A stretch of DNA of 64,000 nucleotides from Plumapathes pennacea (taxonomy: Eukaryota; Cnidaria; Anthozoa; Antipatharia; Myriopathidae), in assembly GCA_964036295.1 (NCBI GenBank), contig OZ038466.1:19272597-19336596 (forward strand). The letters run 5' to 3'. The notes under the pieces are model-generated. The model ran no database searches. It was not told the origin of the DNA and worked only from the letters and a program-made list of their open reading frames with translations. Position 1 is the stretch's first letter; every line of letters begins with the position of its first letter. The translations under genes and the position numbers were made by a program. Shown here in pieces: positions 11,472-22,439 of the stretch.

Positions 11472-11698
11472 CATGTAACCATGGGCTGACATCATATTAA
11501 ATTTTCCATGTAAGGCAACTGTGACTATCAAAGCGTATCATTACATCATGTTTATTCTTGCACGCGTAAAAGGCATTACAAGAGCCAATCCCTGCTTGAT
11601 ATTTGCACTGCATGAATAAATATGATATTTAATGAACACTTTTTTATGGTCATGGTCACCTTACATGGTAAATTTAATATGATGTCAGCCCATGGTAC
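11472..11698. mobile_element. MITE-like element with ~37 bp terminal inverted repeats
   Basis: The left end contains CCATGGGCTGACATCATATT followed by AAATTTTCCATGTAAGG. The right end carries the reverse complement, with CCTTACATGGTAAATTTAAT followed by ATGATGTCAGCCCATGG. There is about one mismatch, with about 150 bp of non-coding DNA between the arms. No transposase is encoded. Confidence 0.85.
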
Positions 11699-11864
11699 AC
11701 AGCAAACTTTGCTGACGTCACAATTCCGACTCTTTAAATTTGAGGTCGCTACAGGGTGGTTGGATGGGCGGTAGTCGATGGGTGAGCGACATTCAACTAG
11801 CTGAGCGAATAGGGGGGTTAGGGGGCTTGGGGAGGATTTGTATATAAAGATTTTAAAAACTTTT

Positions 11865-12012
11865 CTTTCAAGATTTTTTTTTCAAGAAGATTATTTTGAA
11901 CTCTTTATTAGTTTGTTCAAGAAACTTTTACAAGATTCTTTCAAGATTTTTTTTTTCAAGAAGATTATTTTGAACTCTTTATTAGTTTGTTCAAGAATCT
12001 TTACAAGATTGT
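11865..12012 (+). repeat. Two-copy ~73 bp tandem repeat
   Basis: TTTTCAAGAAGATTATTTTG..CTCTTTATTAGTTTGTTCAAGAA..TTTACAAGATT occurs twice in direct order. Confidence 0.85.
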
Positions 12013-12149
12013 ACACTACCTGTGCTTAACAAAGTATTACTGCTACTAAACTGCTAAACTCTAAGAAGAACTGTTGTGGTCAGTTCTTTACTAATGTACA
12101 CGTTTACAACTATTCTGGAGGACTAACTTTCAACTACCTTCTTTACAGC

Positions 12150-12560
12150 TTTGGTCGCCGCGGACTTCCTTCTTCGCTTCACGAATTTGCACTTCACAGC
12201 AGCCAGAAAGAGAAGATGTCTTCGCCGCGGACTTTGTTCTTCGCTTGACTAATGTGTAATTCACAGTAGCTGGAACAGAAGATGCCTTCGCCGCGGATTG
12301 CCGTCTTCACTTGACGAATGTACACTTCACAGCAGTCAGGAACAGAAGATACCTTCGCCGCGGACTTCGTTCTTCGCTTGACGAATGTGTACTTCACAGT
12401 AGCAGAAACAGAAGATGCCTTCGCCGCGGATTGCCTTCTTCGCTTGACGAACGTGTACTTCACAATAGCAGGAACAGAAGATGCCTTCGCAGCGGATTGC
12501 CTTCTTCGCTTGGCGAATGTGCACTTCGCAGCAGTCAGGAACACAAGATGTCTTCACTGA
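12150..12560 (+). repeat. Tandem array of a ~64-66 bp GC-richer unit
   Basis: Six units, each containing CTTCGCCGCGGA, TTCTTCGCTTGACGAATGTG and ACTTCACAGCAG..GGAACAGAAGATG. A seventh, isolated unit is at 13,470-13,545. Because the 66 bp spacing is divisible by three, several frames on both strands stay open, but no splice sites or start context support translation. Confidence 0.9.
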
Positions 12561-13920
12561 AAAGGAATACAGGTATGGAACACTGTTTAATCGATAAAGT
12601 TTGCATGTACATGCCAAAATACTGAAGTATGAAACCGGCTGTGTCTGTGAGCGAAGAGAAACAAGGCGAATTTGAATATTTTCACGAACAGCCAAAAAAT
12701 AAAACAATGAGACTAATTACACAAGGAAAAGCGCACGTGCACTGTTGGGACTGATAAATTTATGCCGTTCGACGACTGCTTCGCTTCTCTTTCAAGTTTC
12801 AAACGAAGTGCTGATAATTTGAAGACACAATGTATAATAGCGGGATGGAATTAGCAATCGAACTTTCGAAAGAAGAGAAACAACAACACGCACAAAAATA
12901 AAATTAAGTATGTACTCACAGAAGCACAAAAGGAACAAATGTTCAAACATTTGTAAATTGCTTGCCGACGATTTTGTCACTCGCTTTATATATGGAAAAT
13001 GTGGAAAATATTTTACTTGCAGCGCTCGTGATCCTGTCGTGTGCCATTTCAAAGTCAAAGAGAAGATCTTGCATGGCACAATTGGTAAGTAGGAAGCTTA
13101 GTACATGTACCTCAGTTGGTAATTGACCATTAAACTTTTCAGCCAGTTGTTCAATCATGCAACACAGGATTTCTGTTATATTCACTTATATTCACTGCAA
13201 AGATATGGATCCTGTTGTAAAAAAAGTAGCAACATTGAGAGGGACAAACTAAACTCGATCTTAAGGTCGCTGTAGAACCCTTTCACTTCCAAACAACGGA
13301 ATAATTCTCCCAAAGATCCAAAAAGAAAATGTACACATGATGTAGTGAGAATAGATATATCAATCAGCTAACTTGCAAGTAGTTAGTGCTGGTGTTGTAC
13401 CCTGTACATGAGTAACCTTGCAGAATCTAGAAGGCACACATGAAGGGCTAACTTCCAACTATCTACTTACAGCTTAGGTCGCCGCGGACAGTCTTCTTCG
13501 CTTGACGATTGAACACTTCGCAGCAGTCAGGAACAGAAGATGCCTTCACTGAAAACGAATTGAAAAATATAGAACACTAGTTAATCGACAAAGTTTAGAT
13601 GTCAAAGTACTGAAATAAACACCTGTCTGTCTGTGCAGCGAAGGGAAGGCAGCGATGAAAGCGGCAGAATAAACAATGCGACTAATTTCACAAGAAAAAG
13701 CGAATGCTTCTCTTTCAAATTTGAACAACGTGCTTATTACTTGTTGACACAATAATGTCAGTGTTTTTGACATTAGATAAGCAATCAAACTCCAGAAGTA
13801 ATGGAGGCAAGACATACACAAAGAAACTAAGTATGCACTCACAGAAGCACAAATATTAGGAACAAACATTTTTAAATTGCTTGCCGACGCTGTTGTCAAT
13901 TGCTTCACAAACGGCATGTT
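12480..13920 (+). repeat. Direct repeat of a ~0.45-0.95 kb block
   Basis: The sequence following the tandem unit at about 12,485-13,000 recurs after 13,470. Shared landmarks are GAACACT..TTAATCGA.AAAGTTT, CTTCTCTTTCAA.TTT, CTCACAGAAGCACAAA and ATTGCTTGCCGACG. The 5' lead-in ACTTTCAACTA.CT..TTACAGCTT also occurs before both (12,127 and 13,449). Confidence 0.75.
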
Positions 13921-13989
13921 ATCTCAGTACCCTACTCCTGCTCCCATAATAACGTTCACGAGACGCGACGCACAAATGTACTGCGCTGC

Positions 13990-15130
13990 CAACATTTTTA
14001 ATAAGTCTTCAAAGAAAAACTATACAGATGAGTATTCTGCGCTCGCGAACAAGTCTTCATCAGACCTACAATGTTCACGAGCAGCGACACGCGATTTTCC
14101 GCGTTCACATGCGACGTAGTCTTCGTCAAAACTAAAAAGATCGTGATTAGTGACGTTATAAAAATTCCGCGCTCACGATACAAGTCTTCATAAGAACTAA
14201 AAAATCACAAGTAGCGATGTCTAAATATATTGCACTTTCGATGCAAGCCTTCATAAGCACCAGTAAATCACGAGACCGACGTATACATATTTGCGCTTTC
14301 GATACAAGTCATCATAAGAACCAGAGATTTACGAGTAGCGACGTATAAATACTCTGCACTCAGGATACAAGTCCTCGTAGAAACCTACAATGTGCACGAG
14401 TAGCGATGTATATTGTGCACTCAAGATGAAAGTACAAAAGTACAAAGTACAAATATTCTGCGCTCAAGATGCAAGTCCTCGTAAAAGCCTACAATGTACA
14501 CGAGTAGCGATGTATAAATATTCTGCGTTCAACATACAAGTCTTGCAGTAAATCGGCGCTTCGGATATAAGTCTTCATAAGAAGTACAAAGTTCACGAGT
14601 AGCGATGTATAATTATTCTGCGCTCAACATACAAGTCTTACAGTAAAATCCGCGCTATGGATACAAGTCTTCATAAAAAGTACAAGGTTCACGAGCAGCG
14701 ACGTATAAATAGTCTGCGCTCAAGATACAAGTCCTCGTAAAAGCCTTCAATGTATACAGGTCGCGACCTATAAATAATCCGAGCGCATGGTACAAGTCAT
14801 CATAACAACTAGAGATTCACAAGTAGCGATGTATGAATACTTCGCGCTTTCACGATATAAGTCTTAATGAAAACTAGATATTCACGAGTAGCGGCGTATA
14901 AACATTCGGCGCTCAAGATACATGTCCTCGTTAAAGCCTATTCTGCGCTCAAGATACTAAGTCTCACAGTAAAATCTTATAGTGTACACAGACAATGTGA
15001 CGTATGAATAATCCACGAAGTCTTCATAAAAACTATAAATTCGCAAGTAGCTACTTAAAAATATTCCACACTCGACAGAAGTCTTCATCGAAACAGTAAA
15101 AGCTCACGAATAGCGATTAATTGCAGTATT
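13990..15130 (-). repeat. Fold-back array, right arm (~70 bp units, inverted)
   Basis: About fifteen diverged units reading AATATTCTGCGCTCAAGATA, CAAGTCCTCGTAAAAGCCTA and CAATGTACACGAGTAGCGAT, the reverse complement of the left-arm unit. Individual units are disturbed by small deletions and insertions. Confidence 0.9.
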
Positions 15131-15920
15131 TCTGATCTCGCTTTCTCGTGTTAAACGTTTTTTCTATCGTGTGTCTCTGTTCAAGTAGACAATACACTTC
15201 TTCCTTTCTTACCTTTATACTTTAGTTGTGCTAAGAAACGGTTCTTCAAGGAAAAACAGCGTTCCTGATGAAGGCGGCCGATCATTTATATCCAGTCCCA
15301 GTTGCCTTGTCCATTATTTCCTTCTCTGAAGTCCTGTACAAAGAAAATTGACTTGAAATGAATTCTCTTATTTTGCACAAGGAAGACAGTATAGGTTATT
15401 AAAACAGTTTGTTACAAAGGAGTGTAGAGCGCACGCGGGTATATAATATCCTTCACTGACTATGATCAAGAAACACTTTCTTCTCCTTGGGGGAGGGGAG
15501 GGGAGATGACAACTTGGCTCCGGCACCAAAGCTGACGCGAGCAATGCACGTTGGGATCATGCTGTCGAAAGCAGCGCGCGCAGCAAGAAAAAATAACTTT
15601 TCAACGGATTTAACGTACGAATACAGAGCTGACGTTAGCAAAATCAGGCTCGTTTTTGTACCATAGAATTTAGAACGATTATTTATTATACTTTCGTTCA
15701 ACAAAACCACTAAAATTGGCCATTTCTCCGTCTTCCACGATGGAGCGTTTTCATTGGTCTACCAGTATCGATTGTGACATCACAAAAAGTCAGGACTCTC
15801 ACTCCAGTGAAAAGTTTTCACGGGCGTTGCTTTACGACAAAGTCTCTGAAGAAACAAGCAAAGTTTTGCCTTTTAAACGATCTGTTAACCATCCACTCTG
15901 TATTCAAAGGTTGCATAGCA
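15131..15920. other. Upstream region of the SANT-domain gene
   Basis: Probably contains the promoter and 5' untranslated region of the gene that starts at 15,921. No TATA or other element can be called with confidence. An open frame from 15,774 runs into the ATG at 15,921 but has no similarity I recognise. Confidence 0.35.
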
Positions 15921-18711
15921 ATGGAATCTGCCCGAAAAGAGCAAAAAAGGTACGTAAAACAATCATTCGGCATCGTTATTTTCGTAGAACTTACAGTCCT
16001 GTTTTGATCAAGGTTTGTTGCTTTTTTCAGTCAGCGAAATGCTACCAAAGCGCCCCGGTACGATACCAGGCAAAATCACCAAAAGGTAAGACACAAACCC
16101 GACATACCAAGGTATTGTTTTGTGATAGGTTACGCCCCCAACGAATCCTTTCTAATGCACGAGTATTGCTAACGTTTTGGAGTTGGATATTTCGCGATCT
16201 CACAAGTCCACAAAACATCTCAAGTCTTTCAAATAAACTTGTTTCAAGGTATTTTAAATAGCAGTTTGTTCTGAAATGAGGTGGTGAAAGTCAGGGTACG
16301 ACAGGCATGCTCTACGACGTTGTATTCTTGTTTGCGGTTTCACAAAAAGAGCTAACTCTAGACTGAAGTAAAGCCGACTCTTAGATTAGGAAAATTCCGA
16401 TGGTAGTTTCATCAGGAGAGTAAAATTTATGTTAGCAGCAGGTGTCTGATTTGACAGGAACTACGCCTAAAACAGTTTATCACTGGAGATGACCACCTCA
16501 TTACGACCATTTTTCTCAAACTTTCAGGTGTATGAAGAAAATAACCTTGCCGACATTGAAGCCGGTTGCTCAAGAGAACCTTACACCGGACCACCCAGGG
16601 AAGGTAAGACATTGGGGCGAAGAATCCACGTTACCGTTAGTGGAAGTTCGACTATAGCATAGCATAGCACAACACAACATCACAGCACAGCAAAGCGCAA
16701 CGCTTGACAACGCAAATCGATACAGCGAATCACAAAGTACAAAAAGAAGATGTGTTTTAAAAATAATCAGAGCCATTTTTCATCAACAGAATGGGTCGAC
16801 CCTAAGATCTGTGAGGAACAGATGATAAAGTACGGTCACATCTCTGATTTTGAACGTCGGCAATGGACAGAGCGACAGGAGAGGATCTTTGCCCTCCGGT
16901 AAGTCACCACTGTCGTAGCTGTTGTTGTTGCTACTGTATTCACTGTCATAGTTGCAATGTTGCTGTCTGAGGTAACTCGATTATGACCAAATTATCCGTA
17001 CCAATGACTAAGTCAGTACATTATCCCATTTCGTAAGGTAGTGAGTAATCTAATACATGTTTTAAAATCCGACTTCGTTGTACGCTCTGCTAATCGCGGC
17101 GGTATACTAAAAAGGTACCAAGCAAGGGATTCTATATATATATTCTATGTTTATTTATGTTTTGTTTCAGCTTAATGAAGTATGGCAGAGATTTTACTAA
17201 GATCGCCTGGGAAGAAAAGGTAACAAACTGATGCGATGTTGTTTGATCCCGAAAGCACGAGCTGTTAGTAGAATTTGTAGAAATTGAACTATTAACTTAA
17301 TATTGTTTTAATCTTTGTGTTTCTCTACAGGACGTCTTCGCATGTGTCCGTTACTTTTACTTCTCAAAGTACTACAAGTGGTTCAGAAAGGTAGGATAAC
17401 AGAAACTTCAGTAAACATTATCGAAGTAGCAAGGACGAAACAAGTACATCATGACATTAAAACGAATTGCATTTCACGAAAGGTTCAGACTGGTTTCGCC
17501 CCTAAAACGTTTTGGCTTTCTGCAAATAAATTATATAAACAAACACAGTTGTGTGAAAACTTCTTTTTTCGATATGACTGTACAGACACCACACTCCTTA
17601 CTGTAGGTTTGCGTAGACCAACGCGGAACATTCTCAAATTTTCGTGAAGCAGATTGAAAAATGCGCACCGCAAGTATCTTGGGTTTAGCGTATGTTCTGG
17701 ATGACTGTTCACGAGTAATGTTTGCGTCATGTTTCAAAACATCAGCCCCTACGTTCTGCAAGTCGCGCACTGGAAAAAATATACGTTATCTGACGGGCTC
17801 CTCACGTTGTAAAATTATAGAAATTGATTAATGTTATAGATGTTCGGATAAAATGCGTAGGCCTCTTTAAAAACAGAATATTTACGCCGATTATTGCGTT
17901 ATTACCAGAACACCAGAAAGTTATGAAAAAATCTCTCTAAAATCACACAAGCGAGTCTCGTGGACAGTTGAAAATCACCTTGAACAAAGAGAAACTAAAC
18001 AAATCTCATTTTCTATTACTCTCAGGTTGTGGCGGAAGTCGAAGCTGCGCAGGCGCTGTTGCTGCTATCTCAACCTGTTTCTGAACGACGGCCAATAGAA
18101 ATGCAATACCCCACCAAACCCAGCATGACCAGGCGGCCGGATGATTACATAGTATGACTATAAATTATAAGAAATAAGGGGTGGCAAGCAGCTGTTTTTG
18201 AAGAAATGTCATAGACTTGGCCTTGTTGTCTGGGACATTCAAATTTCAACCTTTCTACATTCGTCCAAATCCACACTTCACACAAGGTACACATGTACAT
18301 TGTTAGGTCATGGTATATTGTATATTTCTTGTTCATGCATCTGACTTGAAATTGAATAAAACAGTTGAACAAAGAAAAAAATGTACATATCTGTAATTAG
18401 ATGAATATGAGCAAAAATATATATTGAGGAATAGAGGCAATATTGAGAAACAAGCTATTTTTTTACTCTACTGTTTTTGTACTGTACAGTTGCTTATGTG
18501 TTTTTCTTTCTAGGATGAGGAGGATGCGTACATTCTGTACTTGCGGCTGCTCAATTGCTTCAAACCCCCTGCCACCCGGCAGGCCTCCTTTGATCTTGGT
18601 GACGATGCCAGAAGAGCCAGAGATTGGCTGGGTGAAGGTTCCCGAGCCCAAGGTGCCAAAGCCTCCAAGATCAAAGAGTGCTCGAAAGAGACGGCGTCGG
18701 ATGACTGCTAA
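15921..18711 (+). CDS. Small SANT-domain nuclear protein
   Basis: Phase-compatible exons are 15921-15949, 16031-16085, 16528-16603, 16790-16898, 17171-17219, 17331-17390 and 18026-18157 (TGA). If the GTATGA at 18,152 is used as a donor, exon 7 ends at 18,151 and joins an exon at 18,514-18,711 (TAA). The protein starts MESARKEQK. It has a SANT/Myb-like domain over residues of about 80-127, starting WTERQERIFALRLMKYGRDF and ending VRYFYFSKYYKWFRK. The YGRDF..I and C.R.FYF spacing is like the SANT domains of MIER, MTA and RERE-type corepressors, which contact histone tails and deacetylases. No ELM2 domain was found. The product is about 170 or 233 residues, short for that family. An AATAAA at about 18,355 could end the short form. 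The choice of last exon is uncertain. Confidence 0.7.
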
Positions 18712-19045
18712 GAAGAGTGCAAAGAAACAGCAAGCTGCCAGTGAAAGATCTACCACTGATCAGAGTCAACCACCTCAAGTATCTGATGAAGTTGGAGCAG
18801 CAAGTCAGCAGCAAGCTGTCAGCCACCAAAGGTCTACCACTGACCATATTCAACCACAACAACTCTCTGATACAGAGGGTGTGAGGCAGCAGCAAGCTGA
18901 CAACAAGCAAAGATGCAGCACCAGCAGAAAGCGACCACACAAGGCCAACAATGACCATGAGAAAGAGGGTGCCAGTCAACCACCCAGTGCTAAGAGACCA
19001 CGCACTCAAAGATCAATCAGGCCACCACAGAGACTGAACTTGTAG
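18515..19045 (+). CDS. Basic Gln/Lys-rich tail in an alternative frame of the SANT-gene 3' exon
   Basis: This frame is open from before the acceptor TTTCTTTCTAG (18,503-18,513) to TAG at 19,045. It overlaps the 18,514-18,711 exon, read in the other frame. From about residue 28 it looks genuinely coding: a Pro/Lys-rich lead (VPEPKVPKPPRSK), the basic run ARKRRRR, then about three 27-residue repeats of the type QQQAVSHQRSTTDHIQPQQL, and a second basic cluster (KRPRTQR). Such a tail suits a nuclear chromatin protein. Exon 7 joins exon 8 in phase 0, which gives the other frame, so use of this frame needs another splice form or a one-base indel near 18,575-18,600. I cannot decide between these. 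Confidence 0.5.
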   Translation: MRRMRTFCTCGCSIASNPLPPGRPPLILVTMPEEPEIGWVKVPEPKVPKPPRSKSARKRRRRMTAKKSAKKQQAASERSTTDQSQPPQVSDEVGAASQQQAVSHQRSTTDHIQPQQLSDTEGVRQQQADNKQRCSTSRKRPHKANNDHEKEGASQPPSAKRPRTQRSIRPPQRLNL

Positions 19046-20499
19046 ACTATTCCATAACAAATTGAGATTTAGGTTAATGTTACTGTCAGAGGAAATAATC
19101 AGCAAAATTTGTGAGATATTATAGAGCAGAAAGACAATTTTTGTACAGAAATGAATGTAACCACTGTACAGTGAATACTACTAAATATATAAATTTACTG
19201 TACTCTATCTTTGGAGTCCTGCATAGCAATCTTGAGAGAGCCATACACTATGTCACAAGAGATAATGATGCATTAGATTGCACAGATGCATTGACCGCCT
19301 TCGTCTGAGGCCCAAACAAGGGCTGAAAAAATGCACTGGTCAAGAAAACTTTTTGTATATGAGCCAATCTTTATAAGAATCATCTGCAAATCCTGATTTC
19401 TGTATCAATATTCCTCAGACACAATGTTGTCTATATTCCCAAATCTAAGCTCTCAAAATTGATGATTTTTGGAGAAAAGAATATAGTGTTCTCAACAAAT
19501 GCTTTCAAATCAGCCCCTGCAATTCGTGAAATATTCTTATATTAGGACATCAAACAACACCCACCTTTCTACAGACTTGCTTGGTCCTTGCTGCTATTCG
19601 TGTCCACATGAAACTGTCCAGCCTTTTTACGTTGTCCCCATGGTCCACAGCAACCTCATACTGTGTTGTCGTGTTGTGTTTGTCCCCATTTTTTTCCATG
19701 TTGCTCTACAAAATTAATGAAGGTACAGAATATGTATAGATGCATTGCCAGAAATCGTGGACAAGATGGCGAACGCGCGTGCGCAATGCAAGCATAATGG
19801 CGTCGATACAGCATAAGAAAATGTATGAGAATGTTCAAATTTCGCAAATATATCATTATACATATTAGATTTCCACGGTGCCAGCATCTAAACTTGATGA
19901 GGGTCGATCTAACAACATAAATAACACAAAAGCAGGTACTGAAACGGAGGCCTACCCACTTCCCGAGACGAGTGCATTCTCTGCCTGTTTCTCTCCACTT
20001 TTCCCATACACTTCCTAATAATCTGCCTCAAATGGCTTCCGGTATTCGTCAACAAACGGGAGAGAACGACTATGTAGTTCAAGTGCCAGCATCTGAATAT
20101 GTTCAAGAGTGTTCGATGTCTTCAAATCGTTCGTAAAAGGCCTGATAATTCCACGCCGAAGCTCTTCCACAGACGTACTTTTATCCGAAATTTATCGTGA
20201 AATCGGCCGCCATGTTTACATGTTCGACTACGGAGAAAGGCGAGAAACAGAAGCCCAATGGCTGCACAATCTCACAGCAGCCGCCATGTTTACTTTTCTT
20301 CATCTAGCAATGATTTCTGGGATTTAATTTAGCTCCCAGGCTGCCACGATTTAAATAATTTGCCAGGAGATTTGGACGAGGCGACGTCATGGCTGTTTAT
20401 ACAAGAGGAGACATAGAATGGAGCTTGGAATTCCAGGAAAATATTCACATTTATTGTGCTCGCCACAATCATAGATGGTCATTTCACTGTTGAAAATTT
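19046..20499. other. Intergenic stretch
   Basis: Possible 3' untranslated sequence of the SANT gene at the left. No exon chain is supported further right. The triplet CGCCATGTTTAC occurs twice (20,208 and 20,280) without recognisable meaning. Confidence 0.4.
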
Positions 20500-21677
20500 T
20501 TACAGAAGCAGTATTTCCTCAAAAATGGTTTCTTGTCGATGATGCACTTCGGTTGATCTCCATAAAGATTTAATAATCCTGCTCAGTTCGCCAACCACTT
20601 CAAATTTATCTTTGACGTGGGTGACCGATACTTCAAACACCGCATTCCCGGGAACAGTACGAAGCTGAACTTGATACATACAGTCCACAATAGGCACCGG
20701 ACCATCAGCAAACTTTTCCACTCTGTGTCGATCGGCGGCGCGTATAAATTGCAGCATGTTAACGTTGGGTATTTTCTGATAGCCGCTAGTAACGTCCACA
20801 AGTTCCAAACGAGCGCACAACTTTACGCCGTCGGCATCTGATGACGTCAGTGAGTTTATATGGGTTACCACGGTTTGAGCCGACTGCCTGATTGATCAGT
20901 GGTCTTTATCTACAGGTTGCCAGCGCACGCATGGGCAGTAGTGCTCAGGTACACCAGCTGTACTGCAGTCACGTGATTCTGGTATGACGTCAAAGAAGCT
21001 TCTGCCCCACTTCATATATTGGGGGAGTTTAGGGTACGAGATAATGTGTTGCAGCGTCGCATGAAGATCAAATGGAGTAACAAGAAGATTTGTGTTGCGT
21101 TTTAAGTTGCTCGCTAGATGTGGGTATTCTTTGCGAAACCACGGTGGAAGTGTAATGGAGAGGAATGGAAGCCTTGCTTCCAACTTTCCTTGAAATGTGA
21201 ACCTCGATTCTCCATATCTAAAGCCGTGGTCACTCATTACGACCGGCATGGTATTGTTTAAGAAGTTTCTTGTGTGCAGTCTTTCTATAAGTCTGTGGAA
21301 GTCGCTCCCTGCCATGAAGACCGAATTCAAAGCATTGTGACTAATTTCCAATAAGAATGCAAAGCCAAACTTGGGTTTTGAAGAATAAGCTTGGAAGAAT
21401 GACTCAATGTAATCAAAGTGAACGAGATGCTGGGGTTTACTCTCTGTGCAAAACCTTTTCTTTCTAGCAGCGTGCCAAAAGTAGCGGCTGTAATGGTGAG
21501 TGGGAGGCTCAGTAAAGCCATGTAGACGGTAATTGAACGCCGCAAAATTATCGTCTTCACTGAAAAAAGTGGCATAACCATTGGCTTTAAATTCTTTGAA
21601 AACCCACGGCCATCTATCAACAGGTCTGTTGTTAGTATACCCCTTCCTTGCCTCGGGTAGGTCGGATACATATTTAC
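20500..21677 (-). pseudogene. DUF229/sulfatase-like C-terminal segment with an in-frame stop
   Basis: Reading leftward, an acceptor CTCCCTCTCATTAG opens the exon at 21,677 with GKYVSDLPEARKG, then DRWPWVFKEFKANGYATFFS, EDDNFAAFNYRLHGF, the metal-site-like VVMSDHGFRYGESR, FLSITLPPWF and a Cys-rich CPCVRW. These motifs and their order are those of the animal DUF229 (Pfam PF02995) alkaline-phosphatase/sulfatase-fold proteins. A TGA at 20,896-20,898 interrupts the frame, but it continues unchanged for another 131 codons to TAA at 20,500 with family-like sequence (INSLTSSDADGVKLCARLEL). A CGA-to-TGA change would explain it. The N-terminal catalytic half was not found upstream. This is either a pseudogene, a nonsense allele or part of a gene with a shortened end. 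Confidence 0.75.
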
Positions 21678-21689
21678 CTAATGAGAGGG

Positions 21690-22020
21690 AGATTTCTTTC
21701 TTCACGGGAAATTGGTTACAATCGTTTTCCAGTTTGGTGATTTGAAACATCACGGCATTCTCTATGTTACAAAGCAAGATATGGATTATATCTCGCAAAC
21801 ATATGGCGTCATGACTAAGTAATGATACCTCGCGCGTGGTATGATTACTCACAGCTTATCCCTGATTGGCTATTATCGGGATATGATTACTCGGTCAGCC
21901 CGGCATGAAATTTATGGTCTCTGATTGATTAAAACCGGGAAATAATTCCCCTTTCAAGTGATTTCTTTCCCTCCATGTTAAAATTGACCTCTCCATGTTA
22001 AGATTGACATGTGTTTTATG
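21690..22020 (-). repeat. Dispersed repeat in the upstream flank of the DUF229-like exon
   Basis: Inverted counterpart of 4,020-4,355. It places a start codon and about 55 apparent residues in front of the DUF229-like exon, but these belong to the repeat and lie upstream of the splice acceptor, so they should not be counted as protein. Confidence 0.8.
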
Positions 22021-22078
22021 TAAATATTTCTTCGACAACATATTACATGGAAAAAAAGAGGTGATTGCACGGGAAGGA

Positions 22079-22182
22079 GTGCAATACGGCGGGGTATTTT
22101 TTACGAGTCGGCTTTATTTTTTCGAGCCTGCTTCAGGCGAGAAAAAATAAAACTGACGAGTAAAAATACAGCCGTATTGCAC
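22079..22182. repeat. Long nested hairpin
   Basis: The outer arms are GTGCAATACGGC and GCCGTATTGCAC. The inner arms, about 28 bp each, start TATTTTTTACGAGTCGG and end CTGACGAGTAAAAATA with two mismatches. The loop GCCTGCTTCAGGC is itself a small hairpin. The flank to 22,430 repeats GTGCAATACG and TTTGCACTCG motifs, so the hairpin is probably the end of a larger degraded element. Confidence 0.8.
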
Positions 22183-22439
22183 GACTTTTCGTGTAATAAA
22201 TTGTTTATTACACGACAAACAAAGCAGGGCAAACATTCTCGCCGCGCGCAAAATGGAACAAAAAAATGACGCATTCGTAAACTTTGCTTGCGAAAACTGA
22301 TCACGTAAGCTAATAAACCAGTTGACCTGGTTCCTGACGAGTGCAATACGCTCCCATCTTTGCACTCGTTTTGGCCCGTATTTGCACTCGAAAATGTGAA
22401 GTCGTGTAATAATGTGCAGTACACGTAACATCTCGAAAC

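Noticed and set aside
12194..12707. Open frames on both strands across the 66 bp array
   Set aside because: Consequence of repeat length divisible by three. No start context or splice sites.
21678..21852. N-terminal 58 residues and start codon of the DUF229-like frame
   Set aside because: They fall in the dispersed repeat upstream of the CTCATTAG acceptor.
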